Of a stretch of DNA of 37,272 bases, positions 14,715-23,840 are shown one piece after another. Within the stretch, counting starts at the first letter, position 1, and the number at the start of each line of letters is the position of its first letter. Origin of the DNA: Paracoccus sp. MKU1 (GTDB lineage: Bacteria > Pseudomonadota > Alphaproteobacteria > Rhodobacterales > Rhodobacteraceae); NCBI RefSeq assembly GCF_001447385.1, contig NZ_LLWQ01000177.1, positions 1 to 37,272 of the forward strand, given 5' to 3'. A program made the translations under genes and the position numbers. The notes under the pieces were generated by a model that was not told the DNA's origin, made no database searches, and was given only the letters and a program-made list of their open reading frames with translations.

Positions 14715-15971
14715 TCAGGCGGCTTTTGCGGCGCTTTCCAGCCGGGCCGGCGCCTCGCGCACCGGCAGGTGGATCAGGGCGCTGAAGGCGCCGACGCCCA
14801 CGCCGACCCACCAGACCAGCGTGTAATCGCCGTAGATGTCATAAAGCTTGCCGCCCAGCCATACCCCCAGGAACGAGCCGATCTGATGCGACAGGAAGAC
14901 GAAGCCGTAAAGCGTGCCCATGTAGCGCAGCCCGTAGATATAGGCGACGAGGCCGGAGGTCAGCGGCACCGTGGCCAGCCACAGCCCGCCCATCACCAGC
15001 GAGAAGACGATGACGCTGGTGGGCGTGATCGGTAGCAGGATGAAGGCGGCGGCCGCGATGGTGCGCAGGGTATAGATCCCGGCCAGCAGGTATTTCTTGG
15101 TATAGCGCTTGCCCAGCCAGCCGGCGAAGATCGAGCCGGCGATATTGGCCAGCCCGATCAGCGAGATGGCGGCCGCCCCCAGCGTCGAGGTGGTGGTGAT
15201 GCCGATGCTGGCCAGCGTGCCCATCGGGCTGATCGGCCCGCACATCTCGGTCACCATGGCGGGGAAATGCGCGGTGATGAAGGCCAGTTGGTAGCCGCAG
15301 GAAAAGAAGCCGGCAAAGATCATCAGATAGGACGGGTCGGTGAAGGCGCGCTTCAGCACCGAGCCCATGCTTTCCTCCAGCTCGCTGCGGCTGGCGGGCT
15401 TGCCGCCGCCCAGCATGGGCAGGAAAAGCAGGCAGGCCAGCACGATCACCCCGAAGATGACGAAGACGGTCTGCCACGGGTAATGCATCAGCAGCACTTC
15501 GGCCAAGGGGGCGCCGAAGACCTGTCCGGCCGAGCCGGCGGCGGTGCCGATCCCCAGCGCCAGGCTGCGGTTCTCGTCGCTGGCGGCGCGGCCGATCACC
15601 GCCAGGATGACGCCGAAGCCGGTGCCGGCGATGCCGAAGCCGACCATGACTTCCAGCATTTGCATGGCCAGCGGGTCGGTCGCGTAGGCCGTCAGGATCA
15701 GCCCGGCGGAATAGAGGAAGGCGCCGATGATGACCGACCAGCGGTCGCCCCAGCGCTCGGCCAGCGCGCCGAAGATCGGCTGGCCGATGCCCCAGGCCAG
15801 GTTCTGGATGGCGATGGCCATGCTGAACTCGGCCCGCGGCCAGTCGAATTCCTGCGCGATCGGGATCTGGAAGACGCCGAAGCTGGCCCGCAGGGCAAAG
15901 TTGATCAGCAGGATGATCGAGCCGCCGATCAGCACCGGGGTGAACAGCGGCGCGCGCATTGCCTTGGTCAT
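14715..15971 (-). CDS. MFS transporter, OFA-like
   Basis: The 418-residue protein has about twelve transmembrane segments, starting with a hydrophobic helix at about 11-30. The family loop motif is FGALAERWGDRWSV and a long central cytoplasmic loop (LGGGKPASRSELEESMGSVLKRAF) lies near 200. Overall pattern is that of monocarboxylate or oxalate/formate-antiporter-like MFS proteins; the substrate is unknown. ATG 15971 has a GAGGGAGAG site upstream on its strand. It stands alone, 74 bp upstream of the first MFS gene's start and divergent from the GST gene. Confidence 0.82.
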   Translation of the reverse strand: MTKAMRAPLFTPVLIGGSIILLINFALRASFGVFQIPIAQEFDWPRAEFSMAIAIQNLAWGIGQPIFGALAERWGDRWSVIIGAFLYSAGLILTAYATDPLAMQMLEVMVGFGIAGTGFGVILAVIGRAASDENRSLALGIGTAAGSAGQVFGAPLAEVLLMHYPWQTVFVIFGVIVLACLLFLPMLGGGKPASRSELEESMGSVLKRAFTDPSYLMIFAGFFSCGYQLAFITAHFPAMVTEMCGPISPMGTLASIGITTTSTLGAAAISLIGLANIAGSIFAGWLGKRYTKKYLLAGIYTLRTIAAAAFILLPITPTSVIVFSLVMGGLWLATVPLTSGLVAYIYGLRYMGTLYGFVFLSHQIGSFLGVWLGGKLYDIYGDYTLVWWVGVGVGAFSALIHLPVREAPARLESAAKAA

Positions 15972-16091
15972 GTTGCTCTCCCTCTCCAGCCCGCAATTCC
16001 TGCGCCCGGGTGGCGGCGGCGTCAATGGCGCTGATTGCCTGAATCGGGCGGCGGCGTTAGCCTTGGGGTTCAAGGCGATGCGGGGATCTGG

Positions 16092-16679
16092 ATGTATCAG
16101 GTGATCGGAACCGGCAAGAGCCGCGCCCTGCGCGTGCTCTGGATGCTCGAGGAACTCGGCCAGCCCTATGAACATGTCGCCGTCAACCCGCATACGGAAG
16201 GCGTCAGGCCCTTCAACCCCGCCGGCAAGGTGCCGGTGCTGGTGGTGGACGGCACGCCCATCACCGATTCCACCGCGATCCTGACCTATCTGGCCGACAA
16301 GCATGGCGCGCTGACCCATCCGGCCGGCAGCCTCGACCGGGCCCGGCAGGACAGCCTGACGCAATTCGTGCTGGACGAATTCGACGCGGCGCTGTGGCTG
16401 GCGGCGCGGCACAGCTTCGTGCTGCCCGAGGAGATGCGGCTGGCGGCGATCAAGAACACCCTGCGCTGGGAGTTCGAACGCAGCCAGCGCACGCTGGTGC
16501 ATCGCATGGCCGAGGGCGGTTTCCTGATGGGCGACCGCATGACCGTGCCCGACATCATCCTGGCGCATTGCCTGACCTGGGCGCTGACGGCGCGCTTTCC
16601 GATCATCGAGCACCGGCTGACGGATTACCTGGAAATGATGCGCACCCGCCCCGCCTATCGGCGCGCGGCGGCCAGATAG
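16092..16679 (+). CDS. glutathione S-transferase
   Basis: The 195-residue protein has an N-terminal thioredoxin-fold domain (1-75) with cis-proline P48 in GKVPVL and glutathione-binding D59-S60 in ITDSTAILTYL. An all-helical C-terminal domain (85-195) contains the N-capping motif GDRMTVPDIILAHCL. The catalytic residue is probably S10 or a neighbour in GTGKSRALRV. Substrate is unknown. ATG 16092 is chosen because the beta-strand MYQVIG begins there. Its last 25 bases overlap the convergent flavoprotein gene. Confidence 0.88.
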   Translation: MYQVIGTGKSRALRVLWMLEELGQPYEHVAVNPHTEGVRPFNPAGKVPVLVVDGTPITDSTAILTYLADKHGALTHPAGSLDRARQDSLTQFVLDEFDAALWLAARHSFVLPEEMRLAAIKNTLRWEFERSQRTLVHRMAEGGFLMGDRMTVPDIILAHCLTWALTARFPIIEHRLTDYLEMMRTRPAYRRAAAR

Positions 16680-17869
16680 GCGGCCGCGCCCCGTCCCGCC
16701 AGGCACCCGGTGGACAGGCAGCCGGTCAGCAGATAGCCGCCGGTGGGCGCCTCCCAATCCAGCATCTCGCCGGCGGCAAAGACCCCGGGAAGCGCCTTCA
16801 GCTCCAGTTCCCCGGTCAGGCTTTCGGCGGCGATCCCCCCGGCCGAGGAGATCGCCCGCGCAATGTCCATCGGTCCCTCGTGCCGCACCCGCAATGCCTT
16901 GGCGCGCATGGCCAGCCGCTCGGGCTCGGCGGGCAGCGGCCGGCCCCATTCCATCAGCAGCGCCGCGCGCAGCGGATCGCCCAGCACCCGACGCAGCCGG
17001 TTGCCGACCGAGAGCTTCAAGGGCGCGCGCGCAAAGCGCCTCGCCAGCTCCCCGGCGCCTAGGTCCGGCGCCAGATCGACGAAAGCCTCGTCCCCGTCGC
17101 GCATCGCGGCCGCGACCTCATAGATCCCGCCGCCCTCGATCCCTCCGGCGGTGACGACCCATTCGCCCCGGCCGACCCGGTCCGCGACATGCAGCGCCAC
17201 GCCCTTGACCGCCTGGCCGAAATGCCGCGCCATCTGCGCCGACCAGGCGACGCGAAACCCCATGTTCGCCGGCCGGAACGGCGTCACCGCGACGCCCTTG
17301 TCGCGAAGCCACGGCACCCAGGCCGCGTCCGAACCGAGCCGGGGCCAGCTCGCGCCCCCCAGCGCCAGCACCACGGCCCGGGGGCGCAGGACCTCGACCC
17401 CGTCCGGCACCGCGAAGCGCCAGCCGTCGCCGTCAAAGTCGCTCCAGCGCCAGCGGGTCCGCAACGCGACGCCCTGCCCGGCCAGCCGCGCCAGCCAGGC
17501 CCGCAGCAGCGGTGAGGCCTTCATGCCGACCGGAAACACCCGCCCGGTCGAGCCGGTGAACAGCTCCACCCCCAACCCGCGTGCCCAGGCCATGACCTCG
17601 GCCGGCCCCATCTCACCGTTTTCCAAATACTCCGGGGGAGGCCGAAGGCCGGGGGCAGAGCCCCCATAATGCGTCACGAACCGCGCCCAGGGCTCGTCCC
17701 GGGTCAGGTTCAGCCCGGATTTCCCCGCCATCAGGAACTTGCGCGCCGGCGTTGGCATGGCCTCGGCCACCACCACCCGGACGCCCTGCCCGGCCAGCAC
17801 CTCGGCCGCCATCAGCCCGGCCGGGCCGGCGCCGATCACCAGCGCCTCGACCTCTGCCGCCTCGCTCAC
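16655..17869 (-). CDS. TIGR03862-type FAD-dependent flavoprotein
   Basis: The 404-residue protein starts with an FAD-binding Rossmann motif VIGAGPAGLMAAE (11-23) and has the HI0933-like features FLMAGKSGLNLT (45-56), GSTGRVFPVGMKASPLLRAWL and the C-terminal FAD segment GVFAAGEMLDWEAPTGGYLL. Function of this oxidoreductase family is not established. Residues about 69-86 are encoded by a repeat element with two GC-rich hairpins, read in frame; the flanking family motifs are intact, so the protein is probably functional. The GTG start at 17869 overlaps the holA stop (GTGA), so it is the last gene of leuS-lptE-holA-flavoprotein. Its 3' end overlaps the convergent GST gene by 25 bases. Confidence 0.85.
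   Translation of the reverse strand: MSEAAEVEALVIGAGPAGLMAAEVLAGQGVRVVVAEAMPTPARKFLMAGKSGLNLTRDEPWARFVTHYGGSAPGLRPPPEYLENGEMGPAEVMAWARGLGVELFTGSTGRVFPVGMKASPLLRAWLARLAGQGVALRTRWRWSDFDGDGWRFAVPDGVEVLRPRAVVLALGGASWPRLGSDAAWVPWLRDKGVAVTPFRPANMGFRVAWSAQMARHFGQAVKGVALHVADRVGRGEWVVTAGGIEGGGIYEVAAAMRDGDEAFVDLAPDLGAGELARRFARAPLKLSVGNRLRRVLGDPLRAALLMEWGRPLPAEPERLAMRAKALRVRHEGPMDIARAISSAGGIAAESLTGELELKALPGVFAAGEMLDWEAPTGGYLLTGCLSTGCLAGRGAAAYLAAARR
17613..17665 (-). repeat. repeat element inside the flavoprotein gene
   Basis: On the minus strand the element runs from a GGGGGC-TCT-GCCCCC hairpin (17665-17651) through a GGCC-TTC-GGCC hairpin (17650-17640) to a 23-base unit (17635-17613) that contains CCGGAGTATTTGGAAAACGG. 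The 23-base unit recurs exactly at 34771-34793. From memory, similar hairpin plus GAGTATTT elements are common between genes in Rhodobacteraceae; here it is translated in frame. Confidence 0.75.
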
Positions 17870-18894
17870 CGCCCGCCCCGCGGCATCATGCACAGCCGCA
17901 ACAGCATCCGCTCCATCAGCGCCATGGCCGGTGCCCGGGATGATGAGCGCAGCACCAGGTCGGTCTCGATCAGCTGGTGGATCGCATCCTCCAGTGCCCG
18001 CATGCCCCAGTCCTGCGCCTGGCGAATCATTCGGTCGCGGCGCGGGCCGAAGACCGGCGGCCGCAGCCGCGACAGCCCCGCCCCCGGCCCGCCCGGGTCC
18101 GAGGCCCCGGCATGCAGCGCCCGGAAATGCCGCAGCGCCGCGATGCACAGCGTCACCGGTGCCGTGCCCTGCCCCTCGATCCGCCGCATCAGCGCGCCGA
18201 ACTCCCGCGCCCGGCCCTCGGCCACGCAATCGATCAGCTCGTCGACCTCGGCCTCAATGGTCGCGGGGGCCAGCGCGACGATCTCGGCCGGCGTCAGCGG
18301 CTCGGGATCGCCATGCTTGTAAAGCCCGATCTTTTCCACCGTCTGGCGGAAATCGCCGGGATCGAGCGCGCGCGACAGCGCCATCAGGTCGCGCATGGCG
18401 TCGCGCGGCACCTCGCGCAGCCCGGCCTCGTGCAGCCAGCGCCCGACCTCCTCCTCGCCGGGCGGGTCGTCGTAGATCGGCGCGGTCACCGCGGCGGGAT
18501 GCGGCTCGAACAGCTTCCTCAGCGCCGAGGACTTGCCCAGCCCCCCCGCCGCGACCACGATCACCGCATCGCCGGGTTTCCATTCCGCGATGGCCGAGGC
18601 GATGGCGGGCGCCGCCGCATCCGGCGCGTCATCGACCAGCACCACGCGCTGGCCCGGAAAGAAGCCCACCGCCTTCACGGCATCCAGCAGCGCCGCCGGG
18701 TCCTTGCGCAGATCGGCGCCGGGGATGCGGGTCAGCCGCATCTCCTCCTCGGCACCGGGTCCGACCAGCGCCTTGACCGCCTCGGCCCGCTTCAGCGCCA
18801 CGCGCATGGCGTCCTGGCCATGGATCAGCAGCGCCGGGCGCGTCGGATCGGGCCGCGCCAGATAGCGTCCGATCTCGGCGCCCTTCAGGATCAT
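17866..18894 (-). CDS. holA: DNA polymerase III subunit delta
   Basis: HolA is the clamp-opening subunit of the clamp loader. The 342-residue protein has the N-terminal DNA_pol3_delta domain with GQDAMRVALKRAEAVKALVG (about 24-43) and VVLVDDAPDAAAPAI. The middle AAA+ lid region has DPGDFRQTVEKIGLYKHG, and the C-terminal collar helices include IAALRHFRALHAG. There is no Walker A motif, as expected for delta. The ATG overlaps the lptE stop by four bases (ATGA) and its stop overlaps the flavoprotein start, giving a tightly coupled operon. The leuS-lptE-holA order is the same as in E. coli. Confidence 0.95.
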   Translation of the reverse strand: MILKGAEIGRYLARPDPTRPALLIHGQDAMRVALKRAEAVKALVGPGAEEEMRLTRIPGADLRKDPAALLDAVKAVGFFPGQRVVLVDDAPDAAAPAIASAIAEWKPGDAVIVVAAGGLGKSSALRKLFEPHPAAVTAPIYDDPPGEEEVGRWLHEAGLREVPRDAMRDLMALSRALDPGDFRQTVEKIGLYKHGDPEPLTPAEIVALAPATIEAEVDELIDCVAEGRAREFGALMRRIEGQGTAPVTLCIAALRHFRALHAGASDPGGPGAGLSRLRPPVFGPRRDRMIRQAQDWGMRALEDAIHQLIETDLVLRSSSRAPAMALMERMLLRLCMMPRGGR

Positions 18895-19376
18895 GGCACC
18901 GCGTCGGGTTCGACGGCCAGGAGCCGCGTCACCACCTGGTCGGCCAGCATCCGCGCCAGCCGCTCATGCGCATCCTGCTCGGCGGCCATGGTGGCGATGG
19001 TGGTGCCGGTGGTCGAGTATGAGGTGAAGCTGCTGACCTGTCCGCGCGTCACCTCGCGGCCGGTGCCGGCCTCGGTCAGGGTGAAATCGGCGGTGCCGTT
19101 CAGCGCATAGCGCGTCGTCACCTCGTCGGGGGTGATGGCCTGCGGCACCACGGCGATGCGCAGCGTGTAGTCGAGCAGGAAGCGGGCCTCCGCATCGGGT
19201 CCCAGCCGCTCGGCGATGCGGCCGGCAAAGGCGAAATCGTCGGGTGTGCGCGGATCGGCGCTGCGGACCTGGCCGAACAGCTTGCCGCCCGTGCCCCCCG
19301 GCCCGTAGACCGGGGAAAAGCCGCAGGCGGCCAGCGCCAGCGCGCCCAGGATGACCGCCCGCCTAGACCACGACAT
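18891..19376 (-). CDS. lptE: LPS-assembly lipoprotein LptE
   Basis: LptE is the outer-membrane lipoprotein that plugs and helps assemble the LptD LPS translocon. The 161-residue protein has a lipoprotein signal peptide with lipobox LALAAC (cysteine at residue 18). [10 protein letters not shown] start of the mature domain and a variable beta-alpha fold follow. Sequence similarity in this family is low, so the call leans on the lipobox, length and position between leuS and holA. Its start lies within leuS (14-base overlap). Confidence 0.9.
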   Translation of the reverse strand: MSWSRRAVILGALALAACGFSPVYGPGGTGGKLFGQVRSADPRTPDDFAFAGRIAERLGPDAEARFLLDYTLRIAVVPQAITPDEVTTRYALNGTADFTLTEAGTGREVTRGQVSSFTSYSTTGTTIATMAAEQDAHERLARMLADQVVTRLLAVEPDAVP

Positions 19377-21897
19377 TGACGATCCGCCCCGGCACGACGA
19401 TCAGCTTCTTGGGCGGCTGGCCCTCCATGAAGCGTTGCACGGTTTCGTCGGCCAGCACGATGGCCTCGATCTGGTCCTTGGGCATATCCTTGGGCACCTC
19501 GATCTCGGCCCGGCGCTTGCCGTTGATCTGGATCGGCAGCACCACGCTGTCGGAAACCAGCAGCGCCGGGTCCGCCTTGGGCCAGGCGGCATCGACCACC
19601 ATGCCCTGCCCGCCGGCCTTCGCCCAGACCTCCTCGGCAAGATGCGGCACCATCGGCGCCATCAGCTGCGCCATGATGCGCAGCGCCTCGCGCCGGCTTT
19701 CGCCGCCAGCCTTCGATTTGCCGATGCTGTTTGCCAGCTCATAGATCTTGGCCACCGCCTTGTTGAAGGCGAAGCCCTCGATGGATTTCGTCACCTCGTC
19801 GATGGCACGATGCGCGGCGCGGGCCAGCTCGGGATCGGCCCCGCCCTCGGGGATCTCGTCGGCCAGCCGCCAGACGCGGGCGAGAAAGCGGTTCGCGGCC
19901 TCGGCCCCGGCGGCGGTCCATTCCACGTCGCGCTCGGGCGGGCTGTCGGACAGCATGAACCAGCGCGCGGTATCGGCGCCGAAGCCTTCGACGATGTTCA
20001 CCGGATCGACGACGTTCTTCTTGGACTTCGACATCTTGGCCGAGGGGATCACCTCGACCGGCGTGCCGTCGGCCAGCTTGCCGTCCACCACATCCTCGGG
20101 CAGGTGATAGACCGGGCGGCCGCGCTCGTCCCGGGTCATGTAGATCTCATGCGTGACCATGCCCTGCGTGAACAGCGCGTCGAAGGGTTCCTGCGCGCTT
20201 TCCGGCAGGTGGCCGGTCTTGACCATCGCGCGGGCGAAGAAGCGCGAATAGAGCAGGTGCAGGATCGCGTGCTCGATGCCGCCGATATACTGGTCCACGT
20301 TCATCCAGTAATCGGTCTCGGCCCGGTCGGTCGGTGTGGCCGCATGCGGCGAGGTGAAGCGCGCGTAATACCAGGACGAATCGACGAAGGTGTCCATGGT
20401 GTCCGTCTCGCGCCGGGCCGCGCCGCCGCATTTCGGGCAGGTCGTCGCGGCCCAGGTCGGATGCCGGTTCAGCGGGTTGCCGGGCACCTCGAAGCTGACA
20501 TCCTGCGGCAGCAGCACCGGCAGGTTCTGCTTGGCCTCGGGCACGGTGCCGCAGGCGCCGCAATGCACGACCGGGATCGGGCAGCCCCAGTAGCGCTGGC
20601 GCGAGATGCCCCAGTCGCGCAGCCGGAACTTGGTCACGCCCTCGCCATAGCCGTTGGCCTCGGCGTGCTGGATGGCGGCATCCACCGCCGCCTCTCCCGT
20701 CTGGTCGGCCGCGCCGGCAAAGCCGCGCACATAGGTCACGGTCTCGGATTTCAGCGGCACGAAAGGCGCCTTGGCGACCAGGGCGTCGGCGGCGGCCAGG
20801 TCCATGCCGCGCTCTCCGAAGGTGGCGCGGATCGGCAGCCCGTATTTCGTGGCGAATTCATGGTCGCGCTCGTCATGCGCCGGGCTGCCGAAGATGGCGC
20901 CGGTGCCGTAATCCATCAGCACGAAATTGGCGATCCAGATCGGCAGCTGCCAATCCGGGTCCAGCGGGTGGCGCACGGTCAGGCCGGTGTCGAAGCCCAT
21001 CTTGGGCGCGGTCTCGATGGCCTCCTCGGTCGTGCCGATGCGGCGGCATTCCCCGACGAAAGCCGCGACCTTGTGGTCCGAGGCGGCCAGCGCCTTGACC
21101 AGCGGATGATCCGGCGACAGCGCCACGAAGCTGGCGCCCATCAGCGTGTCGGGCCGGGTGGTATAGACCTCGATGCTGGGGAAATCGGGCAGATCGACGG
21201 TCTGGAAGCGGAATTGCAGCCCGCGCGACTTGCCGATCCAGTTGGCCTGCATCAGCCGCACCTTCTCGGGCCAGCCCTCCAGCCCGTCCAGCGCCGACAA
21301 GAGCTCATCCGAATAGTCCGAGATCTTGAAGAACCACTGCGTCAGTTCCTTGCGCTCGACCGTGGCGCCCGAGCGCCAGCCCTTGCCGTCGATCACCTGC
21401 TCGTTGGCAAGCACCGTCATGTCCACAGGGTCCCAGTTCACCTGCGCCGATTTGCGGGTGATGAGGCCGGCCTCCAGCATGTCCAGGAACAGCGCCTGCT
21501 GCTGCGCGACGTAATCGTCGTCGCAGGTGGCGAATTCGCGGCTCCAGTCGATGGACAGGCCCAGCGGCTTCAGCTGGCTGCGCATCGTGGCGATATTGCC
21601 ATAGGTCCAGTCGCGCGGATGGCCGCCCTGCTCCATCGCCGCATTCTCGGCCGGCATGCCGAAGGCGTCCCAGCCCATCGGATGCAGCACGGAAAAGCCC
21701 TGCGCGCGCTTGAACCGCGCCACCACGTCGCCCATCGTGTAGTTGCGCACATGGCCCATGTGGATGCGCCCTGAGGGATAGGGAAACATCTCCAGCACGT
21801 AATATTTGGGCCGCTCGTCCCGCACGGCGCGGAACGTATCGGCCTGCTCCCACGCCTCTTGCCAGCGCGGTTCGCTGATTGCGGGATCATAGGGCAT
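19363..21897 (-). CDS. leuS: leucyl-tRNA synthetase
   Basis: LeuRS charges tRNA-Leu in the cytoplasm. The 844-residue class I enzyme has the HIGH motif as HMGH (46-49) and KMSKS at 621-625. A zinc-ribbon-like insert carries CGAC and CPKCG cysteines (about 445-490), and the CP1 editing domain lies between the two signatures, with the [22 protein letters not shown] segment characteristic of editing LeuRS. The ATG at 21897 follows CGGAGG on its strand. It heads the leuS-lptE-holA-flavoprotein operon. Confidence 0.98.
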   Translation of the reverse strand: MPYDPAISEPRWQEAWEQADTFRAVRDERPKYYVLEMFPYPSGRIHMGHVRNYTMGDVVARFKRAQGFSVLHPMGWDAFGMPAENAAMEQGGHPRDWTYGNIATMRSQLKPLGLSIDWSREFATCDDDYVAQQQALFLDMLEAGLITRKSAQVNWDPVDMTVLANEQVIDGKGWRSGATVERKELTQWFFKISDYSDELLSALDGLEGWPEKVRLMQANWIGKSRGLQFRFQTVDLPDFPSIEVYTTRPDTLMGASFVALSPDHPLVKALAASDHKVAAFVGECRRIGTTEEAIETAPKMGFDTGLTVRHPLDPDWQLPIWIANFVLMDYGTGAIFGSPAHDERDHEFATKYGLPIRATFGERGMDLAAADALVAKAPFVPLKSETVTYVRGFAGAADQTGEAAVDAAIQHAEANGYGEGVTKFRLRDWGISRQRYWGCPIPVVHCGACGTVPEAKQNLPVLLPQDVSFEVPGNPLNRHPTWAATTCPKCGGAARRETDTMDTFVDSSWYYARFTSPHAATPTDRAETDYWMNVDQYIGGIEHAILHLLYSRFFARAMVKTGHLPESAQEPFDALFTQGMVTHEIYMTRDERGRPVYHLPEDVVDGKLADGTPVEVIPSAKMSKSKKNVVDPVNIVEGFGADTARWFMLSDSPPERDVEWTAAGAEAANRFLARVWRLADEIPEGGADPELARAAHRAIDEVTKSIEGFAFNKAVAKIYELANSIGKSKAGGESRREALRIMAQLMAPMVPHLAEEVWAKAGGQGMVVDAAWPKADPALLVSDSVVLPIQINGKRRAEIEVPKDMPKDQIEAIVLADETVQRFMEGQPPKKLIVVPGRIVNVVV

Positions 21898-21972
21898 GGA
21901 AACCTCCGGGCGACAGATTGCCCGCAGGGTATTAGCCGCTTGCCCGATGCAGGTCCAGCGGGGTCGGCGGGA

Positions 21973-22473
21973 TCAGAGGTTGCGGTCCCGGACCCGCAGT
22001 TGCCGGGCGCGCGTCAGGATCGCATCCTCGACCGCGCGCACGGTATCGGGCGCCACGGCAGCCCCGCCCGCCCCCTGCAACGAGACCTTGAGCGCCCGCG
22101 CATCCAGCGCCGGGTCGCTGACCTTGATCGTGGCGCGATAGGACCGCCCGCCGCCGGGCGGCGTGCCGTAGCCGGTGACGATGACGCCGGTGAAGGGATC
22201 GATCGACTGGATCGGCAGGAAGTTCAGCACGTCCAGGCTGGCGTTCCACAGGTATTTGTTCACCGCCACCGTGTCGTTCGGGTTGCGGCGGTCCGAGAAC
22301 ACGTCCCAGATGGTCTCGCGCCGTTCCTCGACCCGCGGCTGCGCCTGGCGGTTTCCGCCCGGGGCCGAGGTCGCCGAACCGGCCGAGCCCATGCCCGAGC
22401 CCCCGCCCGAACAGGCGGCAAGCCCGGCCGAGATCAGCAGGGCGGCGGTCAGCCGTGCGGCGCGTCTGGTCAT
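21973..22473 (-). CDS. DUF3576 lipoprotein
   Basis: The 166-residue protein has a lipoprotein signal peptide with lipobox AGLAAC (cysteine 21). A Gly/Ser linker follows, and the DUF3576 domain contains TIWDVFSDRRNPNDTVAVNKYLW and GVIVTGYGTPPGGGRSYRATI. The family is widespread in alphaproteobacteria and of unknown function, often near leuS and lptE; an outer-membrane or periplasmic location follows from the signal. ATG 22473 has GGGGGA upstream on its strand. It ends 75 bp before the leuS start. Confidence 0.88.
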   Translation of the reverse strand: MTRRAARLTAALLISAGLAACSGGGSGMGSAGSATSAPGGNRQAQPRVEERRETIWDVFSDRRNPNDTVAVNKYLWNASLDVLNFLPIQSIDPFTGVIVTGYGTPPGGGRSYRATIKVSDPALDARALKVSLQGAGGAAVAPDTVRAVEDAILTRARQLRVRDRNL

Positions 22474-22629
22474 CTGGTGTCCCCCGGATCGTCCTTGCGG
22501 GAGCCATAGCGCAATTCCGCCCCTTGCGACAAGAGAGGCCGCGCCGCGCCGCGCGATCCTTGCCTGCCGGGTGATATGGCTTGCGCGCGTAAAGACCCCC
22601 CGGGGGCGGGATCGGCCGGCTGCGGGCTG

Positions 22630-22701
22630 TTGCAACGGGGTGTGGCCCATGTGCATCACAGGCTTTCGGAATCCGGCTAAGCCGATGCGATTCCGTTGCA
22701 A
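22630..22701. promoter_or_regulatory. nested inverted repeats upstream of the porin gene
   Basis: An outer pair TTGCAACGG (22630-22638) and CCGTTGCAA (22693-22701) encloses an inner pair CGGAATC (22667-22673) and GATTCCG (22689-22695), which in turn encloses CGGCT (22674-22678) and AGCCG (22680-22684). The outer and inner right arms share CCG, so the two foldings compete. A regulatory leader, an operator or a small RNA are all possible. Confidence 0.45.
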
Positions 22702-22733
22702 TGAGGGGGGGAAAGCGCGACACAACTGGCATA

Positions 22734-22758
22734 CCCCAAACCGGCCTGCCGGGTGGGG
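22734..22758 (+). promoter_or_regulatory. hairpin in the porin 5' leader
   Basis: CCCCA (22734-22738) and TGGGG (22754-22758) enclose CCGG / CCGG with a CCTG loop, ending 28 bases before the porin ATG. Stable leader hairpins near the start are typical of abundant outer-membrane protein mRNAs. Confidence 0.4.
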
Positions 22759-22786
22759 CATACGAGAGAGACAAGAGGGAAACATC

Positions 22787-23770
22787 ATGAAAAAGGCTCT
22801 TATCGCCTCCACCGCGCTGCTCCTGACCGCGGGCGTGGCCGCCGCCGAAGTCACCATCTCGGGCTATGGCCGGACCGGTGTGATCTACTACGAAAACGAC
22901 TCGGACCTGAACGAGTCGCGTGTTGTCAGCCGCCTGCGGATGAACATCGACGCCTCGTCCTCGACCGATTCGGGCGTTGATTTCGGTGCCCGCTTCCGTC
23001 TCCAGTGGGATCAGGGCTCGGACGATGGCCAGGCCCAGACCAACGCCGGCAAGCTGTGGGTCAGCGCCCAGGGCTTCACCGTTGAAATCGGTAACGTCGA
23101 CACCGCCTACGACTCGAACGGCCTGCTCTACGCGACCGAACTCGGTTCCTATGACCGTTCGGTCGGCTTCAGCGACGTTGCTGGCGATTTCTTCGCCTAT
23201 GACTCGAACGGCTACGTCAACAGCTACGGTCCCGAGCAGGTGGATCGTGTGGGTATCCGCGCCCTTTACACCCTGGGCGATCTGACCGTGCAGGCATCGT
23301 ATGTCGATCCCGACCAGTCGGGTTTGGTTGATGGCGCTGTTTATCCCGCCGAAGAAGAGTTCGCCTTCTCGGTGGATTACACCTGGAACGAGCGTCTGGA
23401 GCTGTCGGCTGCCGCCGCGTTCAACGGCGAAGGCTTTGACGGCAACGACATCTTCTTTGTCGGTGCCCGCTACGCCGTCATGGAAAACGCCCGCATCGGT
23501 CTGAGCTATGTCGATACCAACGACGAAACCGACACCGAATATGCCGGCTACGGCCAGACCTTCGCGCTCTATGGCGACTACACCCTGGCTGATGGCCGCA
23601 CCAACATCGAAGCCTATATCGCCAACAACAACCGCGACAGCAACGAGACCGACAATGCGTTCGGTATCGGCGTGAACTACGATCTGGGCGGTGCCCGCCT
23701 GGGTGCTTCGCTGCAGCGCGACTATGCCGAGAACGTGACCGCCGACTTCGGCGTGCGCTTCGAGTTCTGA
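22787..23770 (+). CDS. outer-membrane general porin, Rhodobacter type
   Basis: The 327-residue protein has a classic signal peptide (1-20, ending GVAAA, before EVTISGYG). The trimeric-porin beta-barrel has alternating hydrophobic strands, many acidic residues in the loops and a C-terminal phenylalanine (GVRFEF) recognised by the BAM machinery. It forms a diffusion channel for small solutes. Codon use is less GC-rich and more uniform than in its neighbours, as expected for a highly expressed gene. The start at 22787 has AGAGGGA upstream. A strong terminator follows. Confidence 0.92.
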   Translation: MKKALIASTALLLTAGVAAAEVTISGYGRTGVIYYENDSDLNESRVVSRLRMNIDASSSTDSGVDFGARFRLQWDQGSDDGQAQTNAGKLWVSAQGFTVEIGNVDTAYDSNGLLYATELGSYDRSVGFSDVAGDFFAYDSNGYVNSYGPEQVDRVGIRALYTLGDLTVQASYVDPDQSGLVDGAVYPAEEEFAFSVDYTWNERLELSAAAAFNGEGFDGNDIFFVGARYAVMENARIGLSYVDTNDETDTEYAGYGQTFALYGDYTLADGRTNIEAYIANNNRDSNETDNAFGIGVNYDLGGARLGASLQRDYAENVTADFGVRFEF

Positions 23771-23793
23771 TCCTCCGGGATACGGAAAACAGG

Positions 23794-23825
23794 AAGAGCG
23801 GGCCTTGCGCCCGCTCTTTTCTTTT
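23794..23825 (+). terminator. rho-independent terminator after porin
   Basis: AAGAGCGGGC (23794-23803) and GCCCGCTCTT (23809-23818) form a perfect ten-base-pair stem followed by a T-rich tail, 23 bases past the porin stop. Confidence 0.92.
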
Positions 23826-23840
23826 GGAAATCATGCCGCC

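Larger units (their letters stand above)
22474..22786 (+). other. 313-bp intergenic region between DUF3576 and porin genes
   Basis: No gene is seen here. It holds a GC palindrome CCCCCGGGGG near 22600, a nested inverted repeat at 22630-22701 and a leader hairpin at 22734-22758. It must contain the divergent promoters for the lipoprotein and the porin, but no convincing -35/-10 pair was found. Confidence 0.6.

Noticed and set aside
19351..21774. Very long open frame antisense to leuS (about 800 codons)
   Set aside because: Its sequence is His/Gly/Arg/Gln-rich without any family motif, and leuS on the other strand is certain. High GC content lowers stop frequency and produces such shadow frames.
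22474..22786. Small protein gene in the gap before the porin
   Set aside because: No short frame has a ribosome site and convincing codon use; the structure there looks regulatory.
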